From Chthoniobacter flavus (GTDB taxonomy: Bacteria; Verrucomicrobiota; Verrucomicrobiia; Chthoniobacterales; Chthoniobacteraceae): a DNA stretch of 64,000 nt. The stretch is from contig CAMAUX010000007.1 in assembly GCA_945861435.1 (NCBI GenBank), positions 62,001 through 126,000 of the forward strand. Direction: 5' to 3'. How positions within the stretch are numbered: position 1 is the stretch's first letter; every line of letters starts with the position of its first letter. The position numbers and the translations under genes are program-made. The notes beneath the pieces were generated by a model. It did not search any database and was not told the DNA's origin. It saw only the letters and a program-made list of their open reading frames with translations. Of this stretch, positions 28,476 to 39,038 are shown one piece after another.

Positions 28476-28541
28476 GGAAAAACCGAGCCCACCCTTGCCC
28501 GCGGACGATCCGATGCGCAGGATGGAGCCCGCATCCCACCC

Positions 28542-29426
28542 TTGCATCCGCCCCACCCCACTGCACAACCCTTTCTTCGGCGTAGCCTCGAAATCATCGA
28601 CGAAACCGAGCGGTGGCTGGTCGTCGTAAAGCCGCCTCATCTCGAAGCCCATCCGAGCAAGCCCAACGGCCGATTCACGCTCTGGCACGCACTGCGCGAG
28701 CTACTCGCCTTCGAACTGGCCAACGGCGGGCAGGTGTCCCTCATCAACAGACTCGACCGCGAAACCAGCGGGATCACCCTCATCGCCAAGTCCCGCGACG
28801 CCGCACGTGAACTCCACCAACTCATGGAGCAACGCGCCATCGCCAAACAATACCTCGCACTCGCGTGGGGATGGCCGAGCACCACGCATTTCAGGCTCGA
28901 CTGGCCCCTCTGCAGGCAGGGCATTCACTCCCCCTCCCGCATTTACCTGCGAAGGGGCACCCACCCTGAAGGAGCCACCGCTATCACCGACTGCGAGGTG
29001 CTCCAACTCTTCGAACGCCCAAGCTCCAACGGCACCCGTTTCTGCCTCCTGCGGTGCAGCCCCATCACCGGTCGCATGCACCAGATCCGCGTCCACCTCG
29101 CACTCGCCGGACACCCGGTGGTCGGCGACAAAATCTACGGCCCCGACGAGGAATGCTACCTGCAGTTCGTCGCCGGCGGATGGTCCAGCGCAATGGAGGA
29201 AGTGCTGCTGCTTCCCCGCCACGCCCTCCACTCCTGCAGGATGACGATCCCCTCCCTCCAACTCGACTGGCAAAGCCCGCTGCCCGACGACCTCCGATCA
29301 TGGCTGGAAACCGCAATCAGCCACCCGCCAACCACGGTTCGCTCCTCCTTGAAATTTCCTAGCGGCCCTGCATCACCCAGTATAGATAGCCCACTTAGAT
29401 ATTTAGACAACCATCCCATCTCATGA
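28542..29426 (+). CDS. RluA-family pseudouridine synthase
   Basis: SLINRLDRETSGITLIAKSRDAARELHQLMEQRAIAKQYLAL (HRLD-type motif) and ITGRMHQIRVHLALAGHPVVGDKIYG. Start uncertain: no in-frame ATG nearby; TTG at 28542 chosen. Confidence 0.88.
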   Translation: MHPPHPTAQPFLRRSLEIIDETERWLVVVKPPHLEAHPSKPNGRFTLWHALRELLAFELANGGQVSLINRLDRETSGITLIAKSRDAARELHQLMEQRAIAKQYLALAWGWPSTTHFRLDWPLCRQGIHSPSRIYLRRGTHPEGATAITDCEVLQLFERPSSNGTRFCLLRCSPITGRMHQIRVHLALAGHPVVGDKIYGPDEECYLQFVAGGWSSAMEEVLLLPRHALHSCRMTIPSLQLDWQSPLPDDLRSWLETAISHPPTTVRSSLKFPSGPASPSIDSPLRYLDNHPIS

Positions 29427-30697
29427 AGCCCTTGGCCAAGTGTCGCAATTATTCCGGATGCCTTATCTCCTACCGTGGCGAGGACATCGTGATTGAAGAC
29501 GAAGGCAACCTCCTCTGCCCGGAATGTGGCAAACCAGTCCACCTTCTCAACCTTAACGAGCGCACGACCAAGTCCAGCTCACCCCTTCTCCCCATCGTCG
29601 CCGTCGTCGCGATCGGCGCCGGCGCTTATTGGGGCGTCCGCAACTTCGGCAAGAGCAGCCTAGAATCCAGCGCCCCATCCTCGCCAACAGCGGCTTCCAC
29701 CCAGGCCACTGCCCCTCTCCCTCTCGTGCGACCAGCCGCCCCGGCTCCCACATCTCCAGTTCCCTCTTCTCCAGCACCTCTAACGTCCGCAACGTCGATT
29801 CCCACCGCACCGATTCCTCCTCCATCGACGCCCACCCTGTCAGCCCCTCCGGCTCCAACGCCTCCGTCACCACTTCCGACGGCACTCACGCTCCCTGTCG
29901 ATGCTCCTCTCACTCCTGCAGGACCCTCCACTCCGCCGGCAACACCTCCCGCTCCCACACCGGCCGCGGATAACCGGCTCGCCACACTCGCAAACAATCC
30001 TCCAGTCGCTGTTCCAGCCCCCTCCGCCTCCAACACCCGGCCGATGACGCCGCCACCGGCAGCGCTCGAGATCATCGACAACCGCGCGCCAGCCACACCT
30101 CCCGCTCCTGCCCCCGCGATCCAACCTGCTGCGCCTGTTGCACCATCGGCACCAGTGACCGCGGCGGTTGAACCTCCAAAAGCCCCGCAGCCGGCTCCCA
30201 AGCCTGAGCAGCCCGTGAAGCCCGCTCCTGAACCGACCACAAAACCCGCGGCAACCCAGGACGCCGCGACCCAGGCTCTGCGCTCTTCCGTCGAACCTCA
30301 GCTCGCCGATACCGAGGCGCTCAGCCCGGCAGAACGCGAGAAGATCACGACCTCCCTCGGAAAAGCGGGCAAGGCGGTCAAGATAACCACCGTTACCTTT
30401 CTGGCAGCCAGTAACAAAGTGGGCGAAAAGGGGAAGGAAAAGTTCAAGGCGGCTGCCGACGCACCCGATGTTGCCAAACTCAAAGAGGCAGGCGCCGTCT
30501 TCGTCGTGCTCGGCTTCGGCGACTCCGGCGTCGATCGCAAGACGCGCATCGCGGGTGCACAGGAACGTGCTGCCTTCAGCGCCACTTTCCTCCGCGAAAA
30601 AAGCGGCCTCCAAGGCTCCGTTTATCCAGTGGCGATGACCAACTCAGAGGAGTCCGGCAAGGCTCGCACAGTGGAACTTTGGGCCATTGTTCCCTGA
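29423..30697 (+). CDS. Zinc-ribbon / TM / Pro-Ala-rich linker / C-terminal globular (OmpA-like?) protein
   Basis: N-terminal CX5C..CPEC, TM LLPIVAVVAIGAGAYWGV, about 200 aa Pro/Ala-rich, then KAVKITTVTFLAASNKVGEKGKEKF...VFVVLGFGDSGVDRKTRIAGAQERAAFSATFL...VELWAIVP. Confidence 0.75.
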   Translation: MKPLAKCRNYSGCLISYRGEDIVIEDEGNLLCPECGKPVHLLNLNERTTKSSSPLLPIVAVVAIGAGAYWGVRNFGKSSLESSAPSSPTAASTQATAPLPLVRPAAPAPTSPVPSSPAPLTSATSIPTAPIPPPSTPTLSAPPAPTPPSPLPTALTLPVDAPLTPAGPSTPPATPPAPTPAADNRLATLANNPPVAVPAPSASNTRPMTPPPAALEIIDNRAPATPPAPAPAIQPAAPVAPSAPVTAAVEPPKAPQPAPKPEQPVKPAPEPTTKPAATQDAATQALRSSVEPQLADTEALSPAEREKITTSLGKAGKAVKITTVTFLAASNKVGEKGKEKFKAAADAPDVAKLKEAGAVFVVLGFGDSGVDRKTRIAGAQERAAFSATFLREKSGLQGSVYPVAMTNSEESGKARTVELWAIVP

Positions 30698-30799
30698 CCA
30701 ACTCCCACGCCCGGACCATCGCCTCTCACGGGCTTTCCGAGAACTGACAGGCTGAAAAGCCTTCCATGTTTGGGGGTGGCCTCTGCCCTGAAAAACGTC

Positions 30800-31714
30800 A
30801 TGCGCATCCGCCCACTCCAACTCCAGGAATGGGACCACCTCGCAGAGTTCATCCATCGCTCCACCAACGCGTGGTACGATCGCAACCTCGGCCGCAGCAT
30901 CTTCCCTGAACCGCCGGCCATCTGTCGGATTTTCCCGGAGACCTACGAGGCCCTCGACCCTGGCTGCTGCCTCATTGCTGAAGACGAGGACTCCGGCGTG
31001 TGGATGGGGAGTTGCTTCTTCCATCCCAGACCAACCCACGTCTCGGTTGGCATCATCAACACCGCACCGCAATGCGCATCCAGAGGCGTCGCAAAAGCAC
31101 TCATCCAAGCCGTCCTCGACCGCGCCGGCCCGCTCCCCGTGCGCTTGGTCTCCAGTGCACTCAACCTCGACTCCTACTCCCTCTACAGCCGACTCGGATT
31201 CACCCCGCGCGAACTCTTCCAAGACATGCTCTGGCAAGTCCCGCTGGAGGGCCCTGACAACCCGCCACCCGGCACCGATCGCATCCGCCCCGCTCAACCC
31301 GGCGATCTTGAAGCCATCTGCACTCTGGACCACGAGCTCACAGGGATCCGCCGCGAAAAAGACTTCCACCATTTGCTCCTCAATCCCGGCGGCGTCTGGC
31401 GTCTCCTCGTCTCCCCCGATGGCGCCGGCCGTATTGAGGGATTCCTCGCCAGTGTCGACCACCCAGGTTCCTGCATGCTGGGCCCGGGATGCTCGCTCAA
31501 CACGGCTTGCGCACTCGCACTGATCTGGCGCCAGTGGCAGTTTTTCCCCGGCAAATCCCCCGTCTTCCTCGTGCCGGCTTCCCAAAGTGCGTTGATCTCA
31601 CAGCTCTACCGGCGCGGCGCGCGCAACTGCGAACTCCACCTCCTCCAAGTCCTCGGAGATAGCACACCACTAAAAGGCATCGTCATGCCCAGCTTCCTCC
31701 CAGAGACCCTCTGA
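30800..31714 (+). CDS. GNAT-family N-acetyltransferase
   Basis: MRIRPLQLQEWDHLAEFIHRSTNAWYDRN..CASRGVAKALIQAVLDRAG..YSLYSRLGFTPREL; second GNAT-like half begins DRIRPAQPGDLEAICTLDHE. Confidence 0.8.
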   Translation: MRIRPLQLQEWDHLAEFIHRSTNAWYDRNLGRSIFPEPPAICRIFPETYEALDPGCCLIAEDEDSGVWMGSCFFHPRPTHVSVGIINTAPQCASRGVAKALIQAVLDRAGPLPVRLVSSALNLDSYSLYSRLGFTPRELFQDMLWQVPLEGPDNPPPGTDRIRPAQPGDLEAICTLDHELTGIRREKDFHHLLLNPGGVWRLLVSPDGAGRIEGFLASVDHPGSCMLGPGCSLNTACALALIWRQWQFFPGKSPVFLVPASQSALISQLYRRGARNCELHLLQVLGDSTPLKGIVMPSFLPETL

Positions 31715-32290
31715 CGCAGATGCATGGTCGGCCGGCGAATTCACGTTCCGCAATAGTCCACGATCCGCGGCGCTCAGCACCCGTGCATGCATGAGCCCCC
31801 GCTCCACAAGGACTCCAACCAACTCCTGAAGCGAACAACGCCCACGCCCCACCCGCTCCTCGGCCACCTCCAACGCAGCGTGCGGATACACCGCTGCGAG
31901 CGGCTCAAAGCGCCCCCGCTCGTCGATCCCCACCGCTCCCGCGTCACCTTTCAGGAGCGTCCGCAGAAACGTCGCGCTCACCAGAGGAAGATCCACCGCG
32001 AGCACCATCAACCGTCGCCCCCGCATCGCCGCCAGCCCCCCGGCAATCCCTCCCACCGGCCCGGCATCCGGCCATCGATCTTCCACCAACCCAAACCTCA
32101 TCCCCTCAAGCGGAGCCTGCCCCCCCCGCGAGACCAGCAATTCCCGGGGCCCCAGCGCCTCCAGCGTCGAGAGCTGATGTTCCCAAAGCGGCTGCCCCCT
32201 CCATGGCAGCAGCGCCTTATCTCGCCCCATCCGGAGCGATCGCCCCCCGGCCAGCAGCAGTGCGCTCCACCCTTCTCGCTCGTGCTCCAT
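31670..32290 (-). CDS. mobA: Molybdenum cofactor guanylyltransferase
   Basis: LLLAGGRSLRMGRDKALLPWRGQPLWEHQ; GPVGGIAGGLAAMRGRRLMVLAVDLPLVSATFL. Confidence 0.9.
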   Translation of the reverse strand: MEHEREGWSALLLAGGRSLRMGRDKALLPWRGQPLWEHQLSTLEALGPRELLVSRGGQAPLEGMRFGLVEDRWPDAGPVGGIAGGLAAMRGRRLMVLAVDLPLVSATFLRTLLKGDAGAVGIDERGRFEPLAAVYPHAALEVAEERVGRGRCSLQELVGVLVERGLMHARVLSAADRGLLRNVNSPADHASASEGLWEEAGHDDAF

Positions 32291-32374
32291 CACCTCACCC
32301 TCCCGACCTCGCACCCGTACGGAAAGCAAAATCACGATTCCCTCCCACCGACAAAAAAAGTTAGGAACACCCAA

Positions 32375-32863
32375 ATGCCGTCCGCACCCATCCGCGTCCT
32401 CCATCTCTACACGGCGCAGGCCCACAACTTCTTCGGCCACCACGGACAGGAGCCGGATGATTTCCCCATGCAGGAGCACGAAGAAATCCAATGCCTCGCA
32501 GGCAGGGGCATCCTCGGCGACCGCTTTCTGGATTTCCGCTCCAATTACAAAGGCCAGATCACCTTCTTTTCCGCGGAAGTATTTCGCTCACTCAGCACAG
32601 CCCTCCAGACCCACCACCATCCGCCGGCCGTGCTCCGCCGCAACGTGGTCACCGAAGGCATCGACCTCAACACGCTCATCAACCTCGAATTCACCATCCA
32701 AGGCATCCTCTTCAAAGGCAGCGCAGAGTGCTCCCCCTGCTACTGGATGGACCGCGCCTTCGCGCCGGGCGCAGAACAATTCCTGCAAGGCCGCGGCGGC
32801 CTCCGCGCTCGCATCCTCACTTCCGGAACATTGCGTCGCGACCCGCCAGGGCTCGCACACTAA
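32375..32863 (+). CDS. MOSC domain-containing protein
   Basis: EEIQCLAGRGILGDRFLDFRSNYKGQITFFSAEVF...RRNVVTEGIDLNTLINLEFTIQGILFKGSAECSPCYWMD. Confidence 0.85.
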   Translation: MPSAPIRVLHLYTAQAHNFFGHHGQEPDDFPMQEHEEIQCLAGRGILGDRFLDFRSNYKGQITFFSAEVFRSLSTALQTHHHPPAVLRRNVVTEGIDLNTLINLEFTIQGILFKGSAECSPCYWMDRAFAPGAEQFLQGRGGLRARILTSGTLRRDPPGLAH

Positions 32864-32870
32864 ATCCGCA

Positions 32871-34358
32871 ATGGAAGCGCCTCCCTCAACCTCACTCCTC
32901 ACACGCTGGCTGTTTGCGCGCGCACTCGGCGCCGTCCTCCTCTGCGCCTGCCTGCCCCTCGCCGCCCAAATCACCGCACTCATCGGATCCAGCGGCATCT
33001 CACCGGCCCAAGCCCTCCTCCACGCCGCACACGAAAAACTGGGCTCCTCCGCCTTTTGGTACTTCCCAAGCCTTTGCTGGCTTTGGTCTAGCGACACCTC
33101 CCTCGTCCTCCAATGCCTGCTGGGCGCAACCGGGGGTATCCTTCTGCTCACCGGCATCCATCCCGGCTTCGGCGCATTCCTCGGATGGATCTGCTACCTC
33201 TCCCTCTGTGCAGTCGGCAGCCCATTCCTCGATTTCCAATGGGACGCGCTCCTCGTGGAAACATGCCTCCTCGCCGCCTGCTACCTCCCGTGGCAACGGC
33301 GGCCAGACTGGACTCATCTTACCAAGGTCCAGTCCATCGCCCGCTGGCTGCTGCTATGGCTCGCCTTCCGGCTCATGCTTCAATCCGGGATCGTGAAGCT
33401 CGCCAGCGGCGACCCGCTCTGGCGCAACCTCAGCGCCCTGCAGTTCCACTTCGAAACCCAGCCCCTCCCCCTGTGGACTGCATGGTACGCACACCATCTC
33501 CCCTCTTGGTTGCTGAACGCCTCAACGGCCATCGTCTTCCTCATCGAACTCGGCTTCCCATGGCTGCTCCTCGGACCGCAAAAAATCCGCCACCGTGCCG
33601 CGCTCGGACTGATCTTTCTGCAGACGGCCATCCTCCTCACCGGCAATTACGCCTTCTTCAACTGGCTCTCCATCGCCCTCTGCGTCCTGTTTCTCAACGA
33701 CAGCTTCTGGCCTGAACGCTGGTGCAAACTACTACTCAGCCCCGATCGACCGCATCCCCAGCAAGCCCCATGGAAGGGCCTCGTCATGGGATCCGCCGCC
33801 TGCGTCGCCGCATTCACCACGGGGCTCCAAGTGCTCGGATCCCTGTCTCCCGACTTCCGGATGGATGGTCTCGTAAGCGCCCTCGCCCCACTACGCAGCA
33901 CCAATACTTACGGACTCTTCGCCGTGATGACGAGCACCCGCCCGGAAATCCTCCTCGAGGGCAGCAACGACGGCCTTCTCTGGCACCCGTACCAGTTCCG
34001 ATGGAAAGTCCACGACCCGTGGAAACGCCCGGCCCTCGTCGCACCATGGCAACCCCGCCTCGACTGGCAAATGTGGTTCGCCGCGCTCGGGCGCATCGAA
34101 CAAAACCCATGGCTCATCCAGTTCCTCACACACCTTCTCCAAGGCAATCCCGTGCCAGCCCAACTACTCGCGGAAAACCCGTTCCCGGACCAACCACCCA
34201 AATGGATCCGGGCAAGGCTCTACGAATACCACTTCACAGACACAGGCAGCGGAGCCGCATGGTGGCGTCGCGAGGAGAAAGGCCTCTACTGCCCACCAAT
34301 CACTCTCAAGAAGCAGGCCACGCCTTCTGAGGGCCAGCCCGCAATCGCGCAGCCCTGA
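32871..34358 (+). CDS. Lipase maturation factor family membrane protein
   Basis: Multiple TM; FLDFQWDALLVETCLLA; FRLMLQSGIVKLASGDPLWRNLSALQFHFETQPLPLWTAWYAHHLPSW; GNYAFFNWLSIALCVLFLNDSFW. Start moved to ATG 32871. Confidence 0.88.
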   Translation: MEAPPSTSLLTRWLFARALGAVLLCACLPLAAQITALIGSSGISPAQALLHAAHEKLGSSAFWYFPSLCWLWSSDTSLVLQCLLGATGGILLLTGIHPGFGAFLGWICYLSLCAVGSPFLDFQWDALLVETCLLAACYLPWQRRPDWTHLTKVQSIARWLLLWLAFRLMLQSGIVKLASGDPLWRNLSALQFHFETQPLPLWTAWYAHHLPSWLLNASTAIVFLIELGFPWLLLGPQKIRHRAALGLIFLQTAILLTGNYAFFNWLSIALCVLFLNDSFWPERWCKLLLSPDRPHPQQAPWKGLVMGSAACVAAFTTGLQVLGSLSPDFRMDGLVSALAPLRSTNTYGLFAVMTSTRPEILLEGSNDGLLWHPYQFRWKVHDPWKRPALVAPWQPRLDWQMWFAALGRIEQNPWLIQFLTHLLQGNPVPAQLLAENPFPDQPPKWIRARLYEYHFTDTGSGAAWWRREEKGLYCPPITLKKQATPSEGQPAIAQP

Positions 34359-34571
34359 GCGCCCCCACGTTCCCACCCCAAAAACCGAAGCCATCTCAAC
34401 TGGGCGACTTGCCCCTTGCCTACCACCATCCCGAACTCTACAAAACTGCCCCGATGACCCCTGTGCGCCCGAACTCTCCCCACTTCCGAGCGCTCCGGCA
34501 TATCCCACAGCCTGCGTGGATCTAACGAAAAACGCACCCGCCCCAAACGAATTTACCGACCCGCTTTCTGA

Positions 34572-35759
<1,188 letters not shown>

Positions 35760-35774
35760 CTCCTTCCCTTCTCC

Positions 35775-36686
35775 ATGGCCATTCTCGTCACTCCGCAAAC
35801 CCGCATCCTCATCCAGGGAATCACGGGCGACTTCGGCTCGCGCCACGCCAAACTCTCCCTCGAGTACGGCACCCAAGTCGTCGCAGGTGTCACCCCAGGC
35901 AAAGGGGGCCAGTCCTTCGACCACCAAACCCATAAGGTTCCCATCTACGACACCGTCGGTGAAGCCGCCCGCCAATCCGGCGCCACCGTCGCGGTCGTCT
36001 TCGTGCCGCCGCCATTCGCCGCCGACGCCATCCTTGAAGGTGTCGACGCCGGACTCGACCTCGTCGTCGCCATCACCGAAGGCATCCCCGTCAACGACAT
36101 GGTCCGCGTGAAACACGCGCTGCGCGATTCCCGCACCCGTCTCATCGGCCCCAACTGCCCCGGCCTCGTCACCCCGGGAGAAGGACCACAATCCCACGGC
36201 GGTTGCCGCATCGGCATCGCCCCGGGCTATATCCACAAAAAGGGCAGCATAGGCGTCGTGTCCCGCAGCGGCACTCTCACCTACGAGGCCGTCTGGCAGC
36301 TCACCACCCGTGGCTACGGCCAGTCCACCTGCGTGGGCATCGGCGGCGACCCCGTCAACGGCACCTCCCACCTCGATGTCCTCAAGATGTTCAACGACGA
36401 CCCGGAAACCGAGGCCATCATCATGATCGGCGAAATCGGCGGCACCGCCGAGGAAGAAGCCGCCGCATGGGCTGGCCAGAACTGCAAGAAACCCATCGCC
36501 GCTTTCATCGCGGGCGCCACCGCGCCTCCCGGACGCCGCATGGGCCACGCCGGCGCAATCGTCTCCGGCGGCCAGGGTACGGCGGCAGGAAAGATCGCCG
36601 CTCTTGAACAAGCGGGCATCGCCGTCTCGCCAACTCCTGCCGCCATGGCCGACACCCTCCTCAGAGTCATCAGCGAAAAACGCTGA
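35775..36686 (+). CDS. sucD: Succinate--CoA ligase alpha subunit
   Basis: [84 protein letters not shown] His motif. Confidence 0.97.
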   Translation: MAILVTPQTRILIQGITGDFGSRHAKLSLEYGTQVVAGVTPGKGGQSFDHQTHKVPIYDTVGEAARQSGATVAVVFVPPPFAADAILEGVDAGLDLVVAITEGIPVNDMVRVKHALRDSRTRLIGPNCPGLVTPGEGPQSHGGCRIGIAPGYIHKKGSIGVVSRSGTLTYEAVWQLTTRGYGQSTCVGIGGDPVNGTSHLDVLKMFNDDPETEAIIMIGEIGGTAEEEAAAWAGQNCKKPIAAFIAGATAPPGRRMGHAGAIVSGGQGTAAGKIAALEQAGIAVSPTPAAMADTLLRVISEKR

Positions 36687-36731
36687 GATCACCACCCCTT
36701 CCAAAAAACCCATCCCCAACCCCACCCCTCT

Positions 36732-37856
36732 ATGCCCGTTATCTCCAGAGGCCTCGAAGGCATCGTCGCTGCTGAAACCCGCATCGGTGATGTCCGCGGC
36801 GACATCGGCCAGCTCATCTACTGCGGATACGACATCAATGAGCTCGCCGGCAAGGTGAGCTACGAGGAGGTCGTCCACCTCCTGTGGCACGGACGCCTCC
36901 CAAAGGAGAGCGAACTCCAAAAGCTCTCCACCGCCCTGCGCGCAGAACGCGAGCTCCCGGAAGGTGTCCTCGAGTTCATCCGCAACGCACCAAAAACGGC
37001 CGCGCCCATCGACATCATGCGCTCAGCCGTCAGCATGCTCGGCTGCTACCCCACCGTGCGCCATGAACTCGACATGAGCGAGAATCAGGCGATCGCCATC
37101 AAGCTCGTCGCCCAGATCGGCATGGTTGCCGCCTACTTCCACCGCACACGCCTCGGCCTCCCGCTGCCTCCCGTGCGCAAGGACCTCGGCGAAGCCGCCC
37201 ACTTCCTCTGGCTCATGACCGGCACCGAGCCGACCGCTGAAGCCATCCAGACTCTCGACGTCGCCTACGTCCTCCACGCCGAACACGGCTTCAACGCCTC
37301 CACGTTCACCGGCCGCGTCGTCGCCTCCACCCTTTCGGACATGTACTCCGCCATCAGCGCCGCCATCGGCGCACTCAAGGGCCCCCTCCACGGCGGCGCC
37401 AACGAGGGTGTCATCCACATGCTCCAAGAAATCGGCTCCCTCGACAAAGTCGATGCATGGGTGGAAGACGCGCTCGCTCAGAAAAAGAAAATCATGGGCA
37501 TCGGCCACCGCGTTTACAAAGTCCTCGACCCGCGCGCGCCGCACCTCAAAGCCATGGCCGTCAAACTCTCCGAACAACTCGGCGAGCCCAAGTGGATCCA
37601 GATGTCCGAGCGCATCGCCTCCATCATGAAGGACAATAAGGGCCTCAACGCCAACGTCGATTTCTACTCCGCCACCGTCTATTACTCGCTGGGCATTCCC
37701 ACCGACCTCTTCACCCCCATCTTTGCCATCTCACGCATGAGCGGCTGGACCGCCCATGTCCTTGAGCAGCTCGCCGACAACCGCCTCTACCGCCCCCTCA
37801 GCGAATACGTCGGTCCGGAAGTCGGCAAGAAGGTCATCCCCATCGCGGAGCGCTGA
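36732..37856 (+). CDS. Citrate synthase family protein
   Basis: SRGLEGIVAAETRIGDVRGDIGQLIYCGYDI; LHAEHGFNASTFTGRVVASTLSDMYSAISAAIGALKGPLHGGANE; MGIGHRVYKVLDPRA; NVDFYSATVYYSLGIP. Confidence 0.96.
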   Translation: MPVISRGLEGIVAAETRIGDVRGDIGQLIYCGYDINELAGKVSYEEVVHLLWHGRLPKESELQKLSTALRAERELPEGVLEFIRNAPKTAAPIDIMRSAVSMLGCYPTVRHELDMSENQAIAIKLVAQIGMVAAYFHRTRLGLPLPPVRKDLGEAAHFLWLMTGTEPTAEAIQTLDVAYVLHAEHGFNASTFTGRVVASTLSDMYSAISAAIGALKGPLHGGANEGVIHMLQEIGSLDKVDAWVEDALAQKKKIMGIGHRVYKVLDPRAPHLKAMAVKLSEQLGEPKWIQMSERIASIMKDNKGLNANVDFYSATVYYSLGIPTDLFTPIFAISRMSGWTAHVLEQLADNRLYRPLSEYVGPEVGKKVIPIAER

Positions 37857-37864
37857 TCCACCCA

Positions 37865-38914
37865 GTGGCCAAACAGATCGGCTTCGCCATCGTCGGAACC
37901 GGCATGATTGCCGACTTCCACGCCGAAGCCATTCGTCTCTGCCCGCAGGCAACCTTGCTCGCGGCGTATTCGCGCAGCTTCGATGCCTGCTCGGAGTTCG
38001 CCAGCCGTCACGGCGCCCACCCGGCGCGCTCCCTGTCTGAACTCCTCGACAACCCGGACATCCACGGTCTCTGCATCACCACCCCCAGCGGCGCTCATGC
38101 AGAATCCGCCGTCCCGGCACTCGAAAAAGGCAAAGCCGTCCTCTGTGAAAAACCGCTCGAGGTCAGCCTCGAAGCCGTCGACCGAATCCTCGCCGCAGAA
38201 CGTCAGGGCGGCGGACTCCTCGCGGGCGTTTTCCAAATGCGCCTCGGGCGGGGTGCAGTCCTTCTTAAGCAGGCAATCGATCAGGGTCGCTTCGGCAAAC
38301 TCAGCCTCTGCAGCGCCTACATCAAGTGGTGGCGCGAATACTCCTACTACACCTCCTCCCTCTGGAAGGGAACCCTCCGCCTCGACGGTGGCGGCGCTCT
38401 CATGAACCAAGGCATCCACGCCGTCGACCTCCTCCAATGGCTCGCCGGCCTACCCACCGAGGTTTGCGCCTTCTCCGCACGACGCGCCCACGAAGGCATC
38501 GAGGCCGAGGACACCGTCGCCGCCTCGCTCCGCTTCCCGAGCGGCGCACTCGGCGTCATCGAGGCCGCCACCTCCACCTACCCGGGCACCGATCTCCGCA
38601 TCGAAATCATGGGCGACCGCGGCTCCGCCGTGCTCATCAACGACCAGATCACGCGCTGGGACTTCGCCGATACTCATCCAGCCGACCACGAAGTGCTCCT
38701 CCAAGGCGATGGACCGGTCATCAAGAACGGCACTTCCGATCCCAAAAAGCTGTCTCTCGATGGGCACCGCCAACTCGTCCAAGATCTGGTCGACGCCATC
38801 CAGCAGGGTCGCCCACCGGCAATTCCCGGCGCAGAAGCACGCAAGGCCGTCGCCCTCATCCGAGCCATCTACGATTCCGCGCTCTCGGGCCGTGTTACGC
38901 CAGTAGCCCACTGA
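37865..38914 (+). CDS. Gfo/Idh/MocA family oxidoreductase (GTG start)
   Basis: IGFAIVGTGMIADFHAEAIRLCPQATLLAAYSRS Rossmann start; AVLCEKPLEVSLEAVDRIL; GGALMNQGIHAVDLLQWLAG. Confidence 0.94.
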   Translation: MAKQIGFAIVGTGMIADFHAEAIRLCPQATLLAAYSRSFDACSEFASRHGAHPARSLSELLDNPDIHGLCITTPSGAHAESAVPALEKGKAVLCEKPLEVSLEAVDRILAAERQGGGLLAGVFQMRLGRGAVLLKQAIDQGRFGKLSLCSAYIKWWREYSYYTSSLWKGTLRLDGGGALMNQGIHAVDLLQWLAGLPTEVCAFSARRAHEGIEAEDTVAASLRFPSGALGVIEAATSTYPGTDLRIEIMGDRGSAVLINDQITRWDFADTHPADHEVLLQGDGPVIKNGTSDPKKLSLDGHRQLVQDLVDAIQQGRPPAIPGAEARKAVALIRAIYDSALSGRVTPVAH

Positions 38915-39038
38915 CGCCCCTCCAACATGGCGTGCCCAAAGCACCGCCACGCCAACGTCACAGTTCAGAACGCAACTTTCACCGCCGCGAGGGAAGAAAC
39001 CGTTGCACCTCCAGCCGTCAACTTCATAGGGTGACCCG

